NCBI GenBank assembly: GCA_029962745.1 | Contig: CM057157.1 | Location: 22,748,088 to 22,812,087, forward strand | Origin: Echinometra lucunter | Taxonomy: Eukaryota > Echinodermata > Echinoidea > Camarodonta > Echinometridae | Reading direction: 5' to 3' | Length of the DNA stretch: 64,000 nt | Shown here: in pieces, positions 12,701 to 20,625 of the stretch | How the letters are laid out: each line of letters opens with the position of its first letter | Position numbering within the stretch: position 1 is the stretch's first letter | Translations under genes and position numbers: made by a program | The notes under the pieces: model-generated | The model's input: the letters and a program-made list of their open reading frames with translations, nothing else | What the model was told of the DNA's origin: nothing | Databases searched by the model: none

Positions 12701-15700
12701 TCCTCCCCGCATCTTTTTTATTTTTTTCTCCTTCCTTACCTACCCCTCATTCCATCCTTTTTTCTGTTAATTTCTTTCTTGATTTTTCATAATTCTTTTT
12801 CATTGTCTCATTTATCCCCTGTTTCCTGTATCAGCAGGACACAAAAAACATGTTTTCATAAAATTGGCACGTGTCCTGTATTCTTTGTTGTGCTGCTGAG
12901 CTCATAACTTGTGATATGAAGTTTGCATCCCATCATTATGGTCACATAGTACCCTTGAAAAATATTTGTTTAAAGAAACAAAGTAGACATGAGGAAAGAT
13001 AAACTTTGAAAGAATAATCTTAGCCTCTCATCTTTCATTTATCCATTACTCAACCTGTTGAACACTAGAGTAATCCCTCAAGGAAAACTTCCTATGTAAA
13101 AAAATCCCAGTGTATCCTCATACCCTCTTTCATTACCAAACTATTGACCAGTAGAGGTACTCTCCTCTCCCCTCTTACAGCTGGTGAAGGTTTACCGCAC
13201 CCCTAGCCCACCACCCCGCCCTAACCCAATCGAGCAAGCTCTGACCGATACATTCACCGTGGAACAGATCATCAACCTGCAGGCGCAGTTCATCAAGTCA
13301 GCGCCCTCTGGATTCATCTCAGCAAAGGGCTTCATTGACACGCTGTGTGACTTGACGGCTTTGACTGTAAGTTTCGAGGGCGATATTTCCCTTATTCATG
13401 AAATTAACCAAAGTCAAATCCTGCCTAACTTGCATGTAATTCACCAATTTATTGAAAGCCAAGTGCCAACTTCTGTATTCTGCAGTATGTTTGTTATGGA
13501 TAAAATTAAGTTAATTATTTTCATCACAAAGTTCAAATAAGAAATTGACTTCATAGAGAAAAATATTTTGGAAAGAAAAGCTTGGGGTTGTCATAGGACA
13601 AAAGGCATTATGACCTTGCAGTCTTGAATCTAGTGAAAATTCTCCCAGGCATCAACCATAAGGGTTCGGGTTAGGATTAGAGCCTCAGGGTTACTTCTGT
13701 GGTAGGGTATTCTGCAGACACTATTTATGTCTGCATGTAATTTTACTTTGAGTAAAAAGTGATTGTATGTGTATTAATGTATTTATGTATTTATGTACAG
13801 TCATCAGTTATTAGATTCTGAAAGGCCTTGAAAACATATTTTTTGCAGTTTGTAGTTGTAAGATTGCTTCTGCTAATTACCTGTTTTATGTAATTTGCAT
13901 TTGCTGTAAGCGCTTTGGCCCTATGGGAAAAGTGTAGTATAATAAGAATAATGATGATAATTATATTGATAATACTAATAAGTTATTCATTCATTCATTC
14001 TTTTACAGCATGGAATGGAAGCACTGCCAGATGGCTGGATGAACATCAGCATTGCACAGGTAAATTATTCATACACTACTCAATTATCATTTTTACCATA
14101 AGTATGAAAGTGTATTAGTTACTGACAATTCAGAGACTGTTGTCAAGTGTAAACAACACTCAATTAACATATATGTATGTGTGTATTCCATCTGTTTCTG
14201 TTTATCCAGTTGGAGACCTTAGCAGGCCAGCTGTCTCCCGATTCCGAGTACATCGACTGGAAGACGTTCCTTCTCCAGGCCTGTCATCCCTGGGTCCAGC
14301 CCTCTCAGGCTCAGCTCCTAGACACACTGGAGGAGTTCAAGAAGGCTGATGTCCTCAACACTGGTACCGTCACCAGAGAACAGTTTGAACAGGTAGTTTG
14401 TTTTTTATTGTTTGTTTTTGTTTGTTTGTTTGTTTGTCAGCCTGTTTATTATTCTGTTGTTATAGGTGTGTATGTAATTTGAAAATTTTGTGAATTACTT
14501 TATCTCGAGGCCGGATGAGCACCACATCATTGATGTACTTGTTGAATATTTGATTTGGTGGCCCAACAGAGTATATTTGGTGTCTTTAGCCATTGCTAGA
14601 GAAAAGCCCCCGTAGATGATCACAGTAACCCCATTCTCCCATTCTCTAATATGTAGGTGCCCCTGTGGTACAGCAATGACCAGCGGGTTCCAACCCCAGA
14701 GGACCCCACTGAACCACGCCCTTACAACCGTATCTTGCACATCCAGCATCTCTTCTTTGACATCTTTGCTGACAACGAGGCCATTCCTCCAGTCTTGGAT
14801 TACACCAATATGGTAAGCAGCAATTAACCTGTTGAATGCTATGTGATTTTGGTATAACATACATTTTCCACAGACCACAGCTCAAGTTATCTCAGGCCTA
14901 GTATTCAGTGGGTTAAAAACAAAGGAGAACATTGCGTGATTTGCGAATGGAAGCTCTAAAATTGCCGAGGTAATCTAAAAATGAGTGATAGGCCTCATTT
15001 AAAACAACAGAAGTTGTGAAAGAGTTGTGATGGTGCACACTTGTGTTCAGGCTAGAAATCCAGTGCTCAGGGGTAATGATAGTAAGATTGTAAGACACAT
15101 TTATATGAATCAAGGTAGTTCCATGTTCTATTCTGTTCACAAGGAATAATTCTCATGATAACAAAAAGCTTTTCTAATTTTCAATTCTTATGTCTCATCT
15201 CTTCCAATCCAGCTGCTATATTTCAGCATCGATGCCAACTACTTGAATGGTTTCTTCCGGGCGCTCAGCGTGGCAGCCGGCAAGCACATGCCCCGCCCCA
15301 AACCTGTAGAAGCAGAGCTTACCAAGAGAGACATAGAGACCATGAAAGAGGTATGCCTGATGTGTGGCCAAGCTTATTTATACTTTAACAAAAATATGCT
15401 TATTTTGTCATTATTTCTGGGTTTTGCAGGGTTAAGCTTAATTTCAATTTATTCAGTCCAGTTCAGTTTTCTTCAATCAACTCTTATATCCAACATTTCA
15501 TCACTTACAAATTTAATTACCTCATGCAAATCAAAAGTTAGTTCAGACAAAATTTACAAAATGTAGATTGATAAGAAAAAATCTTCTAATACATATTTAC
15601 AAAATATTACAATGCTTCATAACAAACAGTAGACATTTTAAAAAATAATTTTCCGTCCTTTTGACTTACATGTATATGTCGTCCAAATCTATAACACATA

Positions 15701-17110
15701 CCAAATAGAAAATAATGAATACTGATTGGAAAGATTAGATTATTATTGGTAAAAGCCATCATTAGTGGCAGCAACATTTATGATATTATTGTACTAAATT
15801 ATGTGAGATGAGTGTAAATGCTTCCTCAAAAGTGACATGCAATTGGTGAAAAGTTTTGACACACTCTTCTCTATCCTGGATGCCATGATTCAGACCCTTT
15901 TCACTTTCTTTACTAGTGATAAATGAAAAAGCTGAAAATAATCTCCATCATCATAGGGAATCAAATTTAATGACTTCTAATGCATTTTCTTTTTCATAGA
16001 GCCAACTATCGTTTGATAATCAACCAGGAAAGGTATTTTTTGCACGGGTTGCATTTTCTTAGAGCTCTGTTTCACATTCACTCCATGTATTCATGCATGC
16101 ATTCTTTCTTGTTGGTGGCAATCCTTGTAATTTTTGCATGTCTTTTTTTTTTCCTCTTCTGTTTTTGTGGATCTGTCCCAGTGGCAGGGTCAGGGGGTAT
16201 GGAGTACACCCCCCAATCCTCCTCTTGTAAACCCAGTGTGGTGTACGTTATGGACACCCAATAGAAAGCGATTCCAAATTAAGCCATATTGTACCCCCAG
16301 CCCTCTGTCTTAAGTGGCTCAAATTTTAGACTCCTGGACTCAAGATAATAATATGAAATCAAAAGCACTTAACCAGTTGCTAACTGAATTATATTCCCAT
16401 AGACTTAATACAGAACCCACCTGGTTCGAGTAGCCAACGGGTTAAGAAACATTATGAATTTTTTTTTACTTCTTTTGCTTTCGCCCTGCTACAAGAGATT
16501 CCAGGATCAGTCACTGAATGTACTGCTTGTAGATCTCAAAAACTTAAAGGTGTAGAACCTCATATCATATACATGTAGAAAATATATGTTTGTCTACATC
16601 ATGTACTTTTTGATATTATGATGGGATGCACTGATTGTCTGAAAATAATGACTTTGAAATAATTAAAAATTTGGTCTGGAAGAAACTGGTGGAAGGGGCC
16701 ATGAGAAGTGGGTTGAGATTAATGGGCCATGTGTTTGATTGATGTATTCTCCACTCATGGTTTGGATAGCCCTTGTCAGCTAATAGCCATTATTCAAAGG
16801 GGTCCAAACCAAAAAGATAAAAAGAAACATATGAAACAAAATAAATTTACATATTTTAAGCAATCGTGAAATGTAACTAATATGTAGAGTTGAGAAGGAA
16901 GGATGGTGAGCCCGTGAAAAAGCACTAGATCTGCAAGGGGACGGCATAAGAGGAACCAGAAGACCAAATATTCCATGGAAAGATTTGATGAAGAAAGGAT
17001 GCTCAAGACAAGAAGAAGTGGAAAGAGGGAGTGTCATCATGGTGTGAAAGTCAGTAACCTCTCATAAGAGGGAAAATGCAGACTTCAGTAAATGATGATT
17101 ATGATGATAT

Positions 17111-17141
<31 letters not shown>

Positions 17142-19344
17142 AAGTGGTTATTGTCAAGTCATATATTGTCCTGGGCTCTGTAAAACAGAGATAAAGTTAG
17201 CAGTTGATTGTATTTTGAGAAATGATTGCTACATGCATCCAATTCCACAATATATCCATTCGCACAGTCAAACCGAGTTCATGTCACACATTTTATTATA
17301 CCGGTATGTGCACAAGCATTTAGGCACATGGAGATGTAATGTACCGAGCACACCTGTACATATTTTTTTTTTATGCCTTGTTGATAGTCCTTCTGTCCTT
17401 CTGTCCTTCTAGCGAAAAATAGCCATTCATTTGTGTCTTCTGTAGGTTTTTTTTTTTTTTTTTTTACTTGGTCATACTCTTGCAGTCTTCTTCATATATC
17501 TGCATGGTGTCTTTAAAGTCTTTCCATCAATCAATTGATTCTCTGCAAGCACATCATCATTCAAATCAGTATGCATTTCACATTGATGTATTGAAAGCAT
17601 ACAAATCTATATGCATGAATGTAGTTTGACACTTCCATTTGTTTATCCGTGGTATTCTCTTTTGATTAAAATGTGTGTACGGGCTCATTGTTTATGTCAT
17701 TGTGGAATTGATATCATTGTGTATTTCCCACCTTTAGTTTTCACTGTCCGAACTTGTTGGCAAGTGGCTGAGAGGGAAGATAGAAAACTAAAGAAAAAAA
17801 AATTAGGTTAAAAAAGTCTGAAAATGTTGCATTATGGCAATGCAGATGGTGGTTCTGAGAATAAGATTTATAAAAACATTAAATTTGTACATGTGGTTAA
17901 GACTGAAGCTCCTTTGATGAACTCTCATTCCCAAAATACTTTATAGTGAAAATGAAAATCAATATTCCCATGGCAACTCCTCATCTTTTCCAGGATTATT
18001 CTTTTTCTGAAACAGCAACAGTATGAAAGTACATGAATAGATTGAAAATTGAAGAACTTTATGTGATAAGAGTTAGAAAGGTGGATTTTGTCTTTACATG
18101 ACAAATATTGGCAACCTTAATCTACTCATTATTCATTGTCAACTGTTCTTGTTTCCATCCCTTCTTCTCTTGTACTTTGACCAGGTTGTAGAAACCATGA
18201 CTGGTGAAGACCTTATTGTTGGTCCCAAACACATTGAACCAAGCCTGGGCCCGCCCGAAGAAGGGGTACCGGTCTCTGCCTTGACTGCCACTGTCCCACT
18301 CGATGCCCTGGTACAGGTGAGTCATAGAGTCAATTCAGACGTAGCAAACAATATGTTTCACAGGTCATCCAATTTTCTGGTGTGAATGTCACGCAGCTAA
18401 ATTCTATGTCATGAAAAGGCCTGTAGCCAATCAAAGGTTTTTACATCATTTTGTACAAGAACTTAATAAGAATTCATGCGAACTACATGTGCCCTGGAGG
18501 CAATTATTCAAAGGAACTGTTAGGGAGACACATTATTTCACTGTACAATATGAGTCTTGATTGATCGGTAGAATATGGGGAAATAGGTAAAAACTATTTG
18601 AATCAGTAGATAACAACTCCTGAACATTCATACTATATATTGTAATACCTGGTTGACTGACAGCTGAAATAATTTTTCCTTGTGGTGGGTGGGCATTAAT
18701 ATCCACTATTGTTTCCAAATAGTCATTAATCAATAAGCAAAGGAATGCCAAAACACTTCTCATATTTACACTTTCAGGTCCTCCACCATGGCCAGCCCTC
18801 ACTGGGTGACAGCCATCGCTTCAGTGTGACCTCCGATCCTGAGGATACCTTCAGCCAGGAGCGTCTGGCAGCCGTCTACAGGGAGCTTGGCTCCGAAGAG
18901 CTGGAGCCGGTGCCGTTCTATACCCTCATCAAGCATCCCATCATCCAAGACTGCCTCTCACTGTGTCATCGCTACAAGGCACCGGTAAGTCACAGGGAGA
19001 GAACCAGACTAGGGGTAGTGTGAAAGGGGTGGTGTCATTGAAGTGGTATTTTAGGACTGTATGATCCATCGACGTTGATTTTAATTGTTGTTCATAATCT
19101 TTGAAATGTGTAGTATTGTAAATTTTGTGTAGGTTTCATTAAACAAATGGAAAGGTCACCAACCTCAATGAAAACATCATGCTATATTGACTTTAACTTG
19201 TCCGCATATTTTCCAGGTATGTACTGTTTTCTAAAAGTCATGCTGTTGTCTTTTCTTGTTCTCTTTATAAAGGATTTCAGCAGCGTTTTCACCGCCCCAG
19301 CTGTGCTCCCTTCAGACAACGATGCCCAGAGTATAATGTCATAG
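611..19344 (+). CDS. SPEF2: SPEF2 (sperm flagellar protein 2), C-terminal part, 18 exons
   Basis: SPEF2 (KPL2; CPC1 in Chlamydomonas) is a large protein of the axonemal central apparatus, needed for ciliary and sperm-tail motility and sperm-head shaping. The exons are 611-777, 1790-2056, 2903-3040, 3872-4164, 4773-4971, 6050-6097, 9993-10137, 10878-11045, 11847-11985, 12225-12324, 13181-13366, 14009-14059, 14210-14392, 14657-14812, 15213-15350, 18185-18316, 18778-18984 and 19273-19344. Every intron is GT-AG and all phases join, giving 928 residues plus stop. The order is a basic and Pro-Glu-rich segment, a conserved helical block (HWDNTE, FRNIRHERE, DDEETKAELHQRV, NEGWLEDRLG, LTNHYLTLMQ), Lys/Glu/Ala-rich linkers, a second helical block, then a degenerate EF-hand-like region. 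Identification is from remembered family sequence. The N-terminal calponin-homology part lies outside the window. The linkers are the least conserved part and their exon edges are the least certain. Confidence 0.87.
851..1211. mobile_element. Intronic inverted-repeat element (MITE-like)
   Basis: The left end (CAGGTATGGTGTGACAAACC, then GACAAATCCCCGCAACATTT) reappears in reverse complement at the right end, ending CCATACCTG at 1211. The arms are about 60 bp with a long G tract in the right arm. No clear target duplication was seen, so the superfamily is not assigned. Confidence 0.6.
1325..1440 (+). repeat. Dispersed intronic repeat, copy A
   Basis: It shares GCATGTCCCAGATG, GTCACTT, GATCCCATA, TTACCAA, GTATGAACATAAA-like and GATTTTGCTTT blocks, in the same order, with 2170-2290. 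Identity is roughly 75-80 percent by eye. The pair flanks a SPEF2 exon. Confidence 0.6.
1790..2056 (+). CDS. SPEF2: SPEF2 exon, conserved helical block 1
   Basis: Acceptor TGTTCCAG and donor CAG|GTATGG, phase 0 at both ends, 89 codons. It begins NLAHALAPHWDN and ends ETKAELHQRVQ. This is the most recognisable SPEF2 segment: HWDNTE, FRNIRHERE, FEAYLRRPDSKQE and the acidic DDEETKAELHQRV match the vertebrate protein as remembered. GC-rich third codon positions contrast with the AT-rich introns. Confidence 0.9.
2170..2290 (+). repeat. Dispersed intronic repeat, copy B
   Basis: Direct-orientation relative of 1325-1440, with the same ordered blocks. It lies in the next intron, beyond the 1790-2056 exon. 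Confidence 0.6.
2903..3040 (+). CDS. SPEF2: SPEF2 exon, conserved helical block 2
   Basis: Acceptor TTACTACAG and donor CAG|GTCAGT, phase 0/0, 46 codons. It is a charged helix (DLKEQLWEMSDERK) followed by NEGWLEDRLG and LTNHYLTLMQ, all typical of SPEF2. It continues the helical domain of the preceding exon. Confidence 0.9.
3266..3473. mobile_element. Intronic foldback MITE with G/C homopolymer arms
   Basis: The left arm reads GCGGATGCACCATG, a G tract, TAGTCCTGAAAAGGACTGTTGG. The right arm is its reverse complement with a matching C tract, ending GGTGCATCTGCAAA. Arms are about 50 bp, total 208 bp. It lies in the intron after the 2903-3040 exon. Confidence 0.7.
3872..4164 (+). CDS. SPEF2: SPEF2 exon, end of helical block and linker
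   Basis: Acceptor TGTCACAG; the donor is AA|GTAAGT, leaving phase 2. It starts CEVDRYQDTLRLLKDYY, a SPEF2-typical helix, then moves through IPLIDLPPMERPE into a Ser/Pro/Thr and Lys-rich linker ending EEEVKP. The last Lys codon is completed by the first base of the next exon. Confidence 0.88.
4773..4971 (+). CDS. SPEF2: SPEF2 exon, Lys/Ala/Pro-rich linker
   Basis: The acceptor is TTCTGGTAAG, preceded by a pyrimidine stretch. The donor is AGA|GTGAGT. The first base completes the Lys codon of the previous exon. It encodes IPLVPRRPGSSEGFFPIPTPG, then Lys/Ala-rich sequence ending PADPDER. Low complexity is normal for this part of the protein. Confidence 0.78.
5443..5849. mobile_element. piggyBac-like MITE
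   Basis: The termini are CCCATTCGTGACAG and CTGTCACGAGTGGG, a 14-bp inverted repeat with one mismatch. They are flanked by TTAA at 5439-5442 and CTAA at 5850-5853, a mutated TTAA. TTAA target and CCC/GGG ends are piggyBac hallmarks. It has no coding capacity. Confidence 0.72.
6050..6097 (+). CDS. SPEF2: SPEF2 micro-exon of 16 codons
   Basis: Acceptor ATTCCTACAG and donor ATG|GTAAGA, phase 0/0, exactly 48 nt. It encodes LIFEAYQFGLHKISEM, a plausible helix linking the two Lys/Ala-rich linkers. It is too short for an ORF scan and was found by splice sites and phase. Leaving it out would keep the frame, so alternative inclusion is possible. Confidence 0.68.
7162..7310. mobile_element. MITE with GGGCCCTGT ends
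   Basis: The left end GGGCCCTGTCTTATAAAG and the right end TCTTTATGCAACAGGGCTT are imperfect inverted repeats around a core containing TTGATTTGAATCAATCATAA. Ends of this kind occur in Harbinger-type MITEs. No clear three-base duplication is visible, so the class is tentative. Confidence 0.5.
9590..9935 (+). repeat. Long polypyrimidine stretch in SPEF2 intron
   Basis: About 340 bp dominated by C and T (CTCTCTCT runs, CCCCTC, TTTTCTCCC) ends close to the acceptor of the 9993 exon. It is far longer than a normal splice polypyrimidine tract and looks like degenerate CT-rich simple sequence. Confidence 0.75.
9993..10137 (+). CDS. SPEF2: SPEF2 exon, Lys/Glu/Ala charged helix
   Basis: Acceptor TTACTTCAG after more than 300 bp of pyrimidine-rich intron; donor GTG|GTAAGT leaves phase 1. 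It encodes TVAEMAAKDAEDEADKAR followed by Lys/Gly/Asp-rich repeats and KSKSPSG. It is a charged single-helix or disordered linker. Confidence 0.8.
10878..11045 (+). CDS. SPEF2: SPEF2 exon, Lys/Pro linker into conserved helix
   Basis: Acceptor TTGTACAG and donor GAAG|GTCAGT, phase 1 to phase 1. The first half is basic and Pro-rich (GKKTPGGKKSPKKGKK, then PTPPPTPPPVED). The second half begins an ordered helix, KRELKDRMKAEYLGAIAHE. Confidence 0.83.
11110..11246. mobile_element. Short MITE in SPEF2 intron
   Basis: The left arm GGGAGCATTTCATGAATAGT, continuing TAGTGATTTTTACTGAC, matches the reverse complement of GTCAGTGAAAATCACTGACA and TCCTCATGAAATG near the right end. It is a 137-bp hairpin-forming unit. 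Similar CATTTCATGAA-ended MITEs are common in marine invertebrates; this is recollection, not a search. Confidence 0.6.
11847..11985 (+). CDS. SPEF2: SPEF2 exon, conserved C-terminal helix
   Basis: Acceptor CACCTCAG and donor ACAG|GTATGG, phase 1 to phase 2. It encodes ESSLKTRMELIKVHAIQVL and DMDNWLGSRFIQEMD, an ordered helical segment shared with vertebrate SPEF2. Confidence 0.87.
12225..12324 (+). CDS. SPEF2: SPEF2 exon, INVVCQYLGECIE segment
   Basis: Acceptor GATGTAG and donor AAG|GTATGG, phase 2 to 0. The first base completes a Ser codon. It encodes INVVCQYLGECIEKKTKIQ and LVIFQDDFAVNK. The phases agree on both sides. The following intron carries the TTC microsatellite. Confidence 0.85.
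12423..12703 (+). repeat. TTC/CTT microsatellite, about 280 bp
   Basis: An almost continuous run of TTC units with a few interruptions (TACTCTTCGTC near 12550, GTTTCTTATTC near 12595, TTCGTC near 12620). It is pure pyrimidine on the + strand over long stretches and lies in the SPEF2 intron after the 12225-12324 exon. Confidence 0.95.
13181..13366 (+). CDS. SPEF2: SPEF2 exon, start of EF-hand-like region
   Basis: Acceptor CCTCTTACAG and donor ACT|GTAAGT, phase 0/0, 62 codons. It begins LVKVYRTPSPPPRPNP and continues FTVEQIINLQAQF and SGFISAKGFIDTLCDL, a helix-loop-helix arrangement resembling a calcium-free EF-hand. No complete calcium ligand set is visible. Confidence 0.87.
14009..14059 (+). 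CDS. SPEF2: SPEF2 short exon of 17 codons
   Basis: Acceptor TTTTACAG and donor CAG|GTAAAT, phase 0/0, 51 nt. It encodes HGMEALPDGWMNISIAQ and links TALT of the previous exon to LETLAGQL of the next. Found by splice sites and phase. Confidence 0.8.
14210..14392 (+). CDS. SPEF2: SPEF2 exon, second EF-hand-like unit
   Basis: Acceptor TTTATCCAG and donor CAG|GTAGTT, phase 0/0, 61 codons. It encodes SEYIDWKTFLLQACHPW and then FKKADVLNTGTVTREQFEQ. The last stretch resembles an EF-hand loop, with Asp at position 1, Gly at 6 and Val at 8, but Leu at position 3 and Gln at 12, so calcium binding is doubtful. Confidence 0.88.
14657..14812 (+). CDS. SPEF2: SPEF2 exon, VPLWYSND segment
   Basis: Acceptor AATATGTAG and donor ATG|GTAAGC, phase 0/0, 52 codons. 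It encodes VPLWYSNDQRVPTPEDP and LHIQHLFFDIFADNEAIPP. The frame is set by the flanking exons; other frames here are open by chance. Confidence 0.85.
14828..14912. mobile_element. TTAA-flanked mini inverted-repeat element
   Basis: TTAA (14824-14827) is followed by CCTGTTGAATGCTATG. The other end is CCTAGTATTCAGTGGG followed by TTAA (14913-14916). The ends are inverted repeats and the flanks are identical, as for piggyBac-type MITEs. The core is 85 bp. Confidence 0.55.
15213..15350 (+). CDS. SPEF2: SPEF2 exon, LLYFSIDANYLNGFFRAL segment
   Basis: Acceptor CCAATCCAG and donor GAG|GTATGC, phase 0/0, 46 codons. It encodes LLYFSIDANYLNGFFRALSV followed by a basic stretch and TKRDIETMKE. The next exon is 2.8 kb away. 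Confidence 0.87.
15351..18184 (+). other. Large SPEF2 intron (2.8 kb)
   Basis: AT-rich non-coding sequence. It contains a TTAA-flanked mini element at 16373-16441 and a GAT-type simple repeat near 17115-17140. A weak trace of a LINE-like C-terminus near 16915-17035 is too short to call. No in-phase exon was found. Confidence 0.55.
16373..16441. mobile_element. Small TTAA-flanked inverted repeat
   Basis: TTAA at 16369-16372 and 16442-16445 flank CCAGTTGCTAACTG and its imperfect inverse GTAGCCAACGG. It resembles the 14828-14912 element in size and flanks. At 69 bp it may be a decayed piggyBac-type MITE. Confidence 0.42.
18185..18316 (+). CDS. SPEF2: SPEF2 exon, VVETMTGEDL segment
   Basis: Acceptor TTTGACCAG and donor CAG|GTGAGT, phase 0/0, 44 codons. 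It encodes VVETMTGEDLIVGPKHIEPS and PVSALTATVPLDALVQ. An exon between 15350 and this one cannot be excluded, but none is needed to keep the frame. Confidence 0.82.
18778..18984 (+). CDS. SPEF2: SPEF2 penultimate exon
   Basis: Acceptor ACTTTCAG and donor CCG|GTAAGT, phase 0/0, 69 codons. It encodes SLGDSHRFSVTSDPEDTF, LAAVYRELGSEELEPVPFYT and HPIIQDCLSLCHRYKAP. High GC at third positions marks it as coding. Confidence 0.87.
19273..19344 (+). CDS. SPEF2: SPEF2 last coding exon and stop
   Basis: The acceptor is TTTATAAAG before GATTTCAG. It encodes DFSSVFTAPAVLPSDNDAQS and IMS, then TAG at 19342-19344. A nearby AG at 19279-19280 would shift the frame, so the upstream acceptor is preferred. With this exon the total in the window is exactly 929 codons. 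Confidence 0.8.
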   Translation, partial: DFSSVFTAPAVLPSDNDAQSIMS

Positions 19345-20625
19345 ACTCACCCACAGCAGAAACTTTGTGCTTAGTGATAACATTAGATTGAGAGTTTAGC
19401 TCTTACTGGTAATAAGTGCTAAGGAGCGTCTTAGATTGCCACAGATTTTACCAGCCACCTTACAATGTCATTCACATATTTCATTGCATAATGTGATATC
19501 TGTGTAGTAAATATGAATATTAAAAGCATTAGGACAGGTATATTTGTGACTTAACTTTCTTGGACCAAACAAAAGCAGTGAATTCCAGACTTTTTGATGT
19601 AGATATTACTAACACGATAAAACTACTTTTAAAAAATCAACTGAAGGCAACTTCAATAGCCCTGTCTATCACCTTTAGAAATGTGCGGACTTTACAATGA
19701 CTTATTACATAATCCGAACTTGATTTGTATGGGCAGTACAATAGGCTTTTGAAATTGCACTTGAGTTGATTTTTCGAAAGTATTTTTTATCGTGTTTACC
19801 TGTTATGTTTCAATCTACCGACAGACTGGAAGTGGGATTGGTTGTTTAAAATTCAACCCATATCACTGATGTTTAGGTAATACTAAGAAGTACAGCAGAG
19901 AAACAGTCTGCACATATTACATGTATGGACATATTTTAATATCTTAAATGAGAATCTAATGAAATTATCTTAGTACACAACAAGACTTAACAGAAGTAAT
20001 AAAGTATATATTTAATTTTGAACAAGAGAATCATTTTACTAAGAACTTCATGCAACTACTATATAACTGGATTAATAAAGTGTGTTTCTGACACGTTTGG
20101 TCCGTTGACTGTAGATAGTACAATGCAATGAGATATTTGTGGAGTTTGCTCATTTTGTAAAATATTAGTGTGAAAAATATTTTTCAATATATATAATTTT
20201 TATTATGAACTTATATTGAATTGCCTCCTGTGTGTATGGAAGTTCACTTGAATTTTTAGGTACTCTGTTTTCACAAATCGTTGAAAGAGATGTCTATTGA
20301 AGTATGAGATGGCCATGATATTTGTAAATTCTTAATTCTTAAATTTGAAATTGAGATTGTATTTATTTCATTCTGTTCAACCAGTCTATTCTATTCATAT
20401 CAATAAGACTTTTTTTCTGTCTCCAGACTTTATACAGTTGTCAGACTTGAATTTTTAATGATTGCTTTGTAGAATCAAAAGATCTTTATTCTACGGTTCC
20501 GTCCGTTTGGAAAAGTATGAGAGTGTATTTACAATAACCTTGATTTATATTCATATTTTTCATATACCTGAATGTACTTCTATGCACCCATTTTTTCAGT
20601 TGTAAATAAAAGTGAGAGTAAACTA
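19345..20625 (+). other. Probable SPEF2 3' UTR with AATAAA signals
   Basis: There is no open reading frame of note. AATAAA hexamers occur at 19998-20003, 20074-20079 and 20605-20610. Any of them could direct polyadenylation; the last is followed by TG-rich sequence. The extent of the UTR is inferred. Confidence 0.45.

Noticed and set aside
12395..12792. Poly-Ser/Phe and poly-Arg/Lys frames
   Set aside because: They come from the TTC/GAA microsatellite inside a SPEF2 intron.
16915..17035. Possible LINE C-terminal remnant (GIRGTRRPNIPWKDLMKKG)
   Set aside because: Similarity to the RGRPxxxWxDxVKxxxKKRG tail of some LINEs is weak and only about 40 residues long, with no supporting neighbour.
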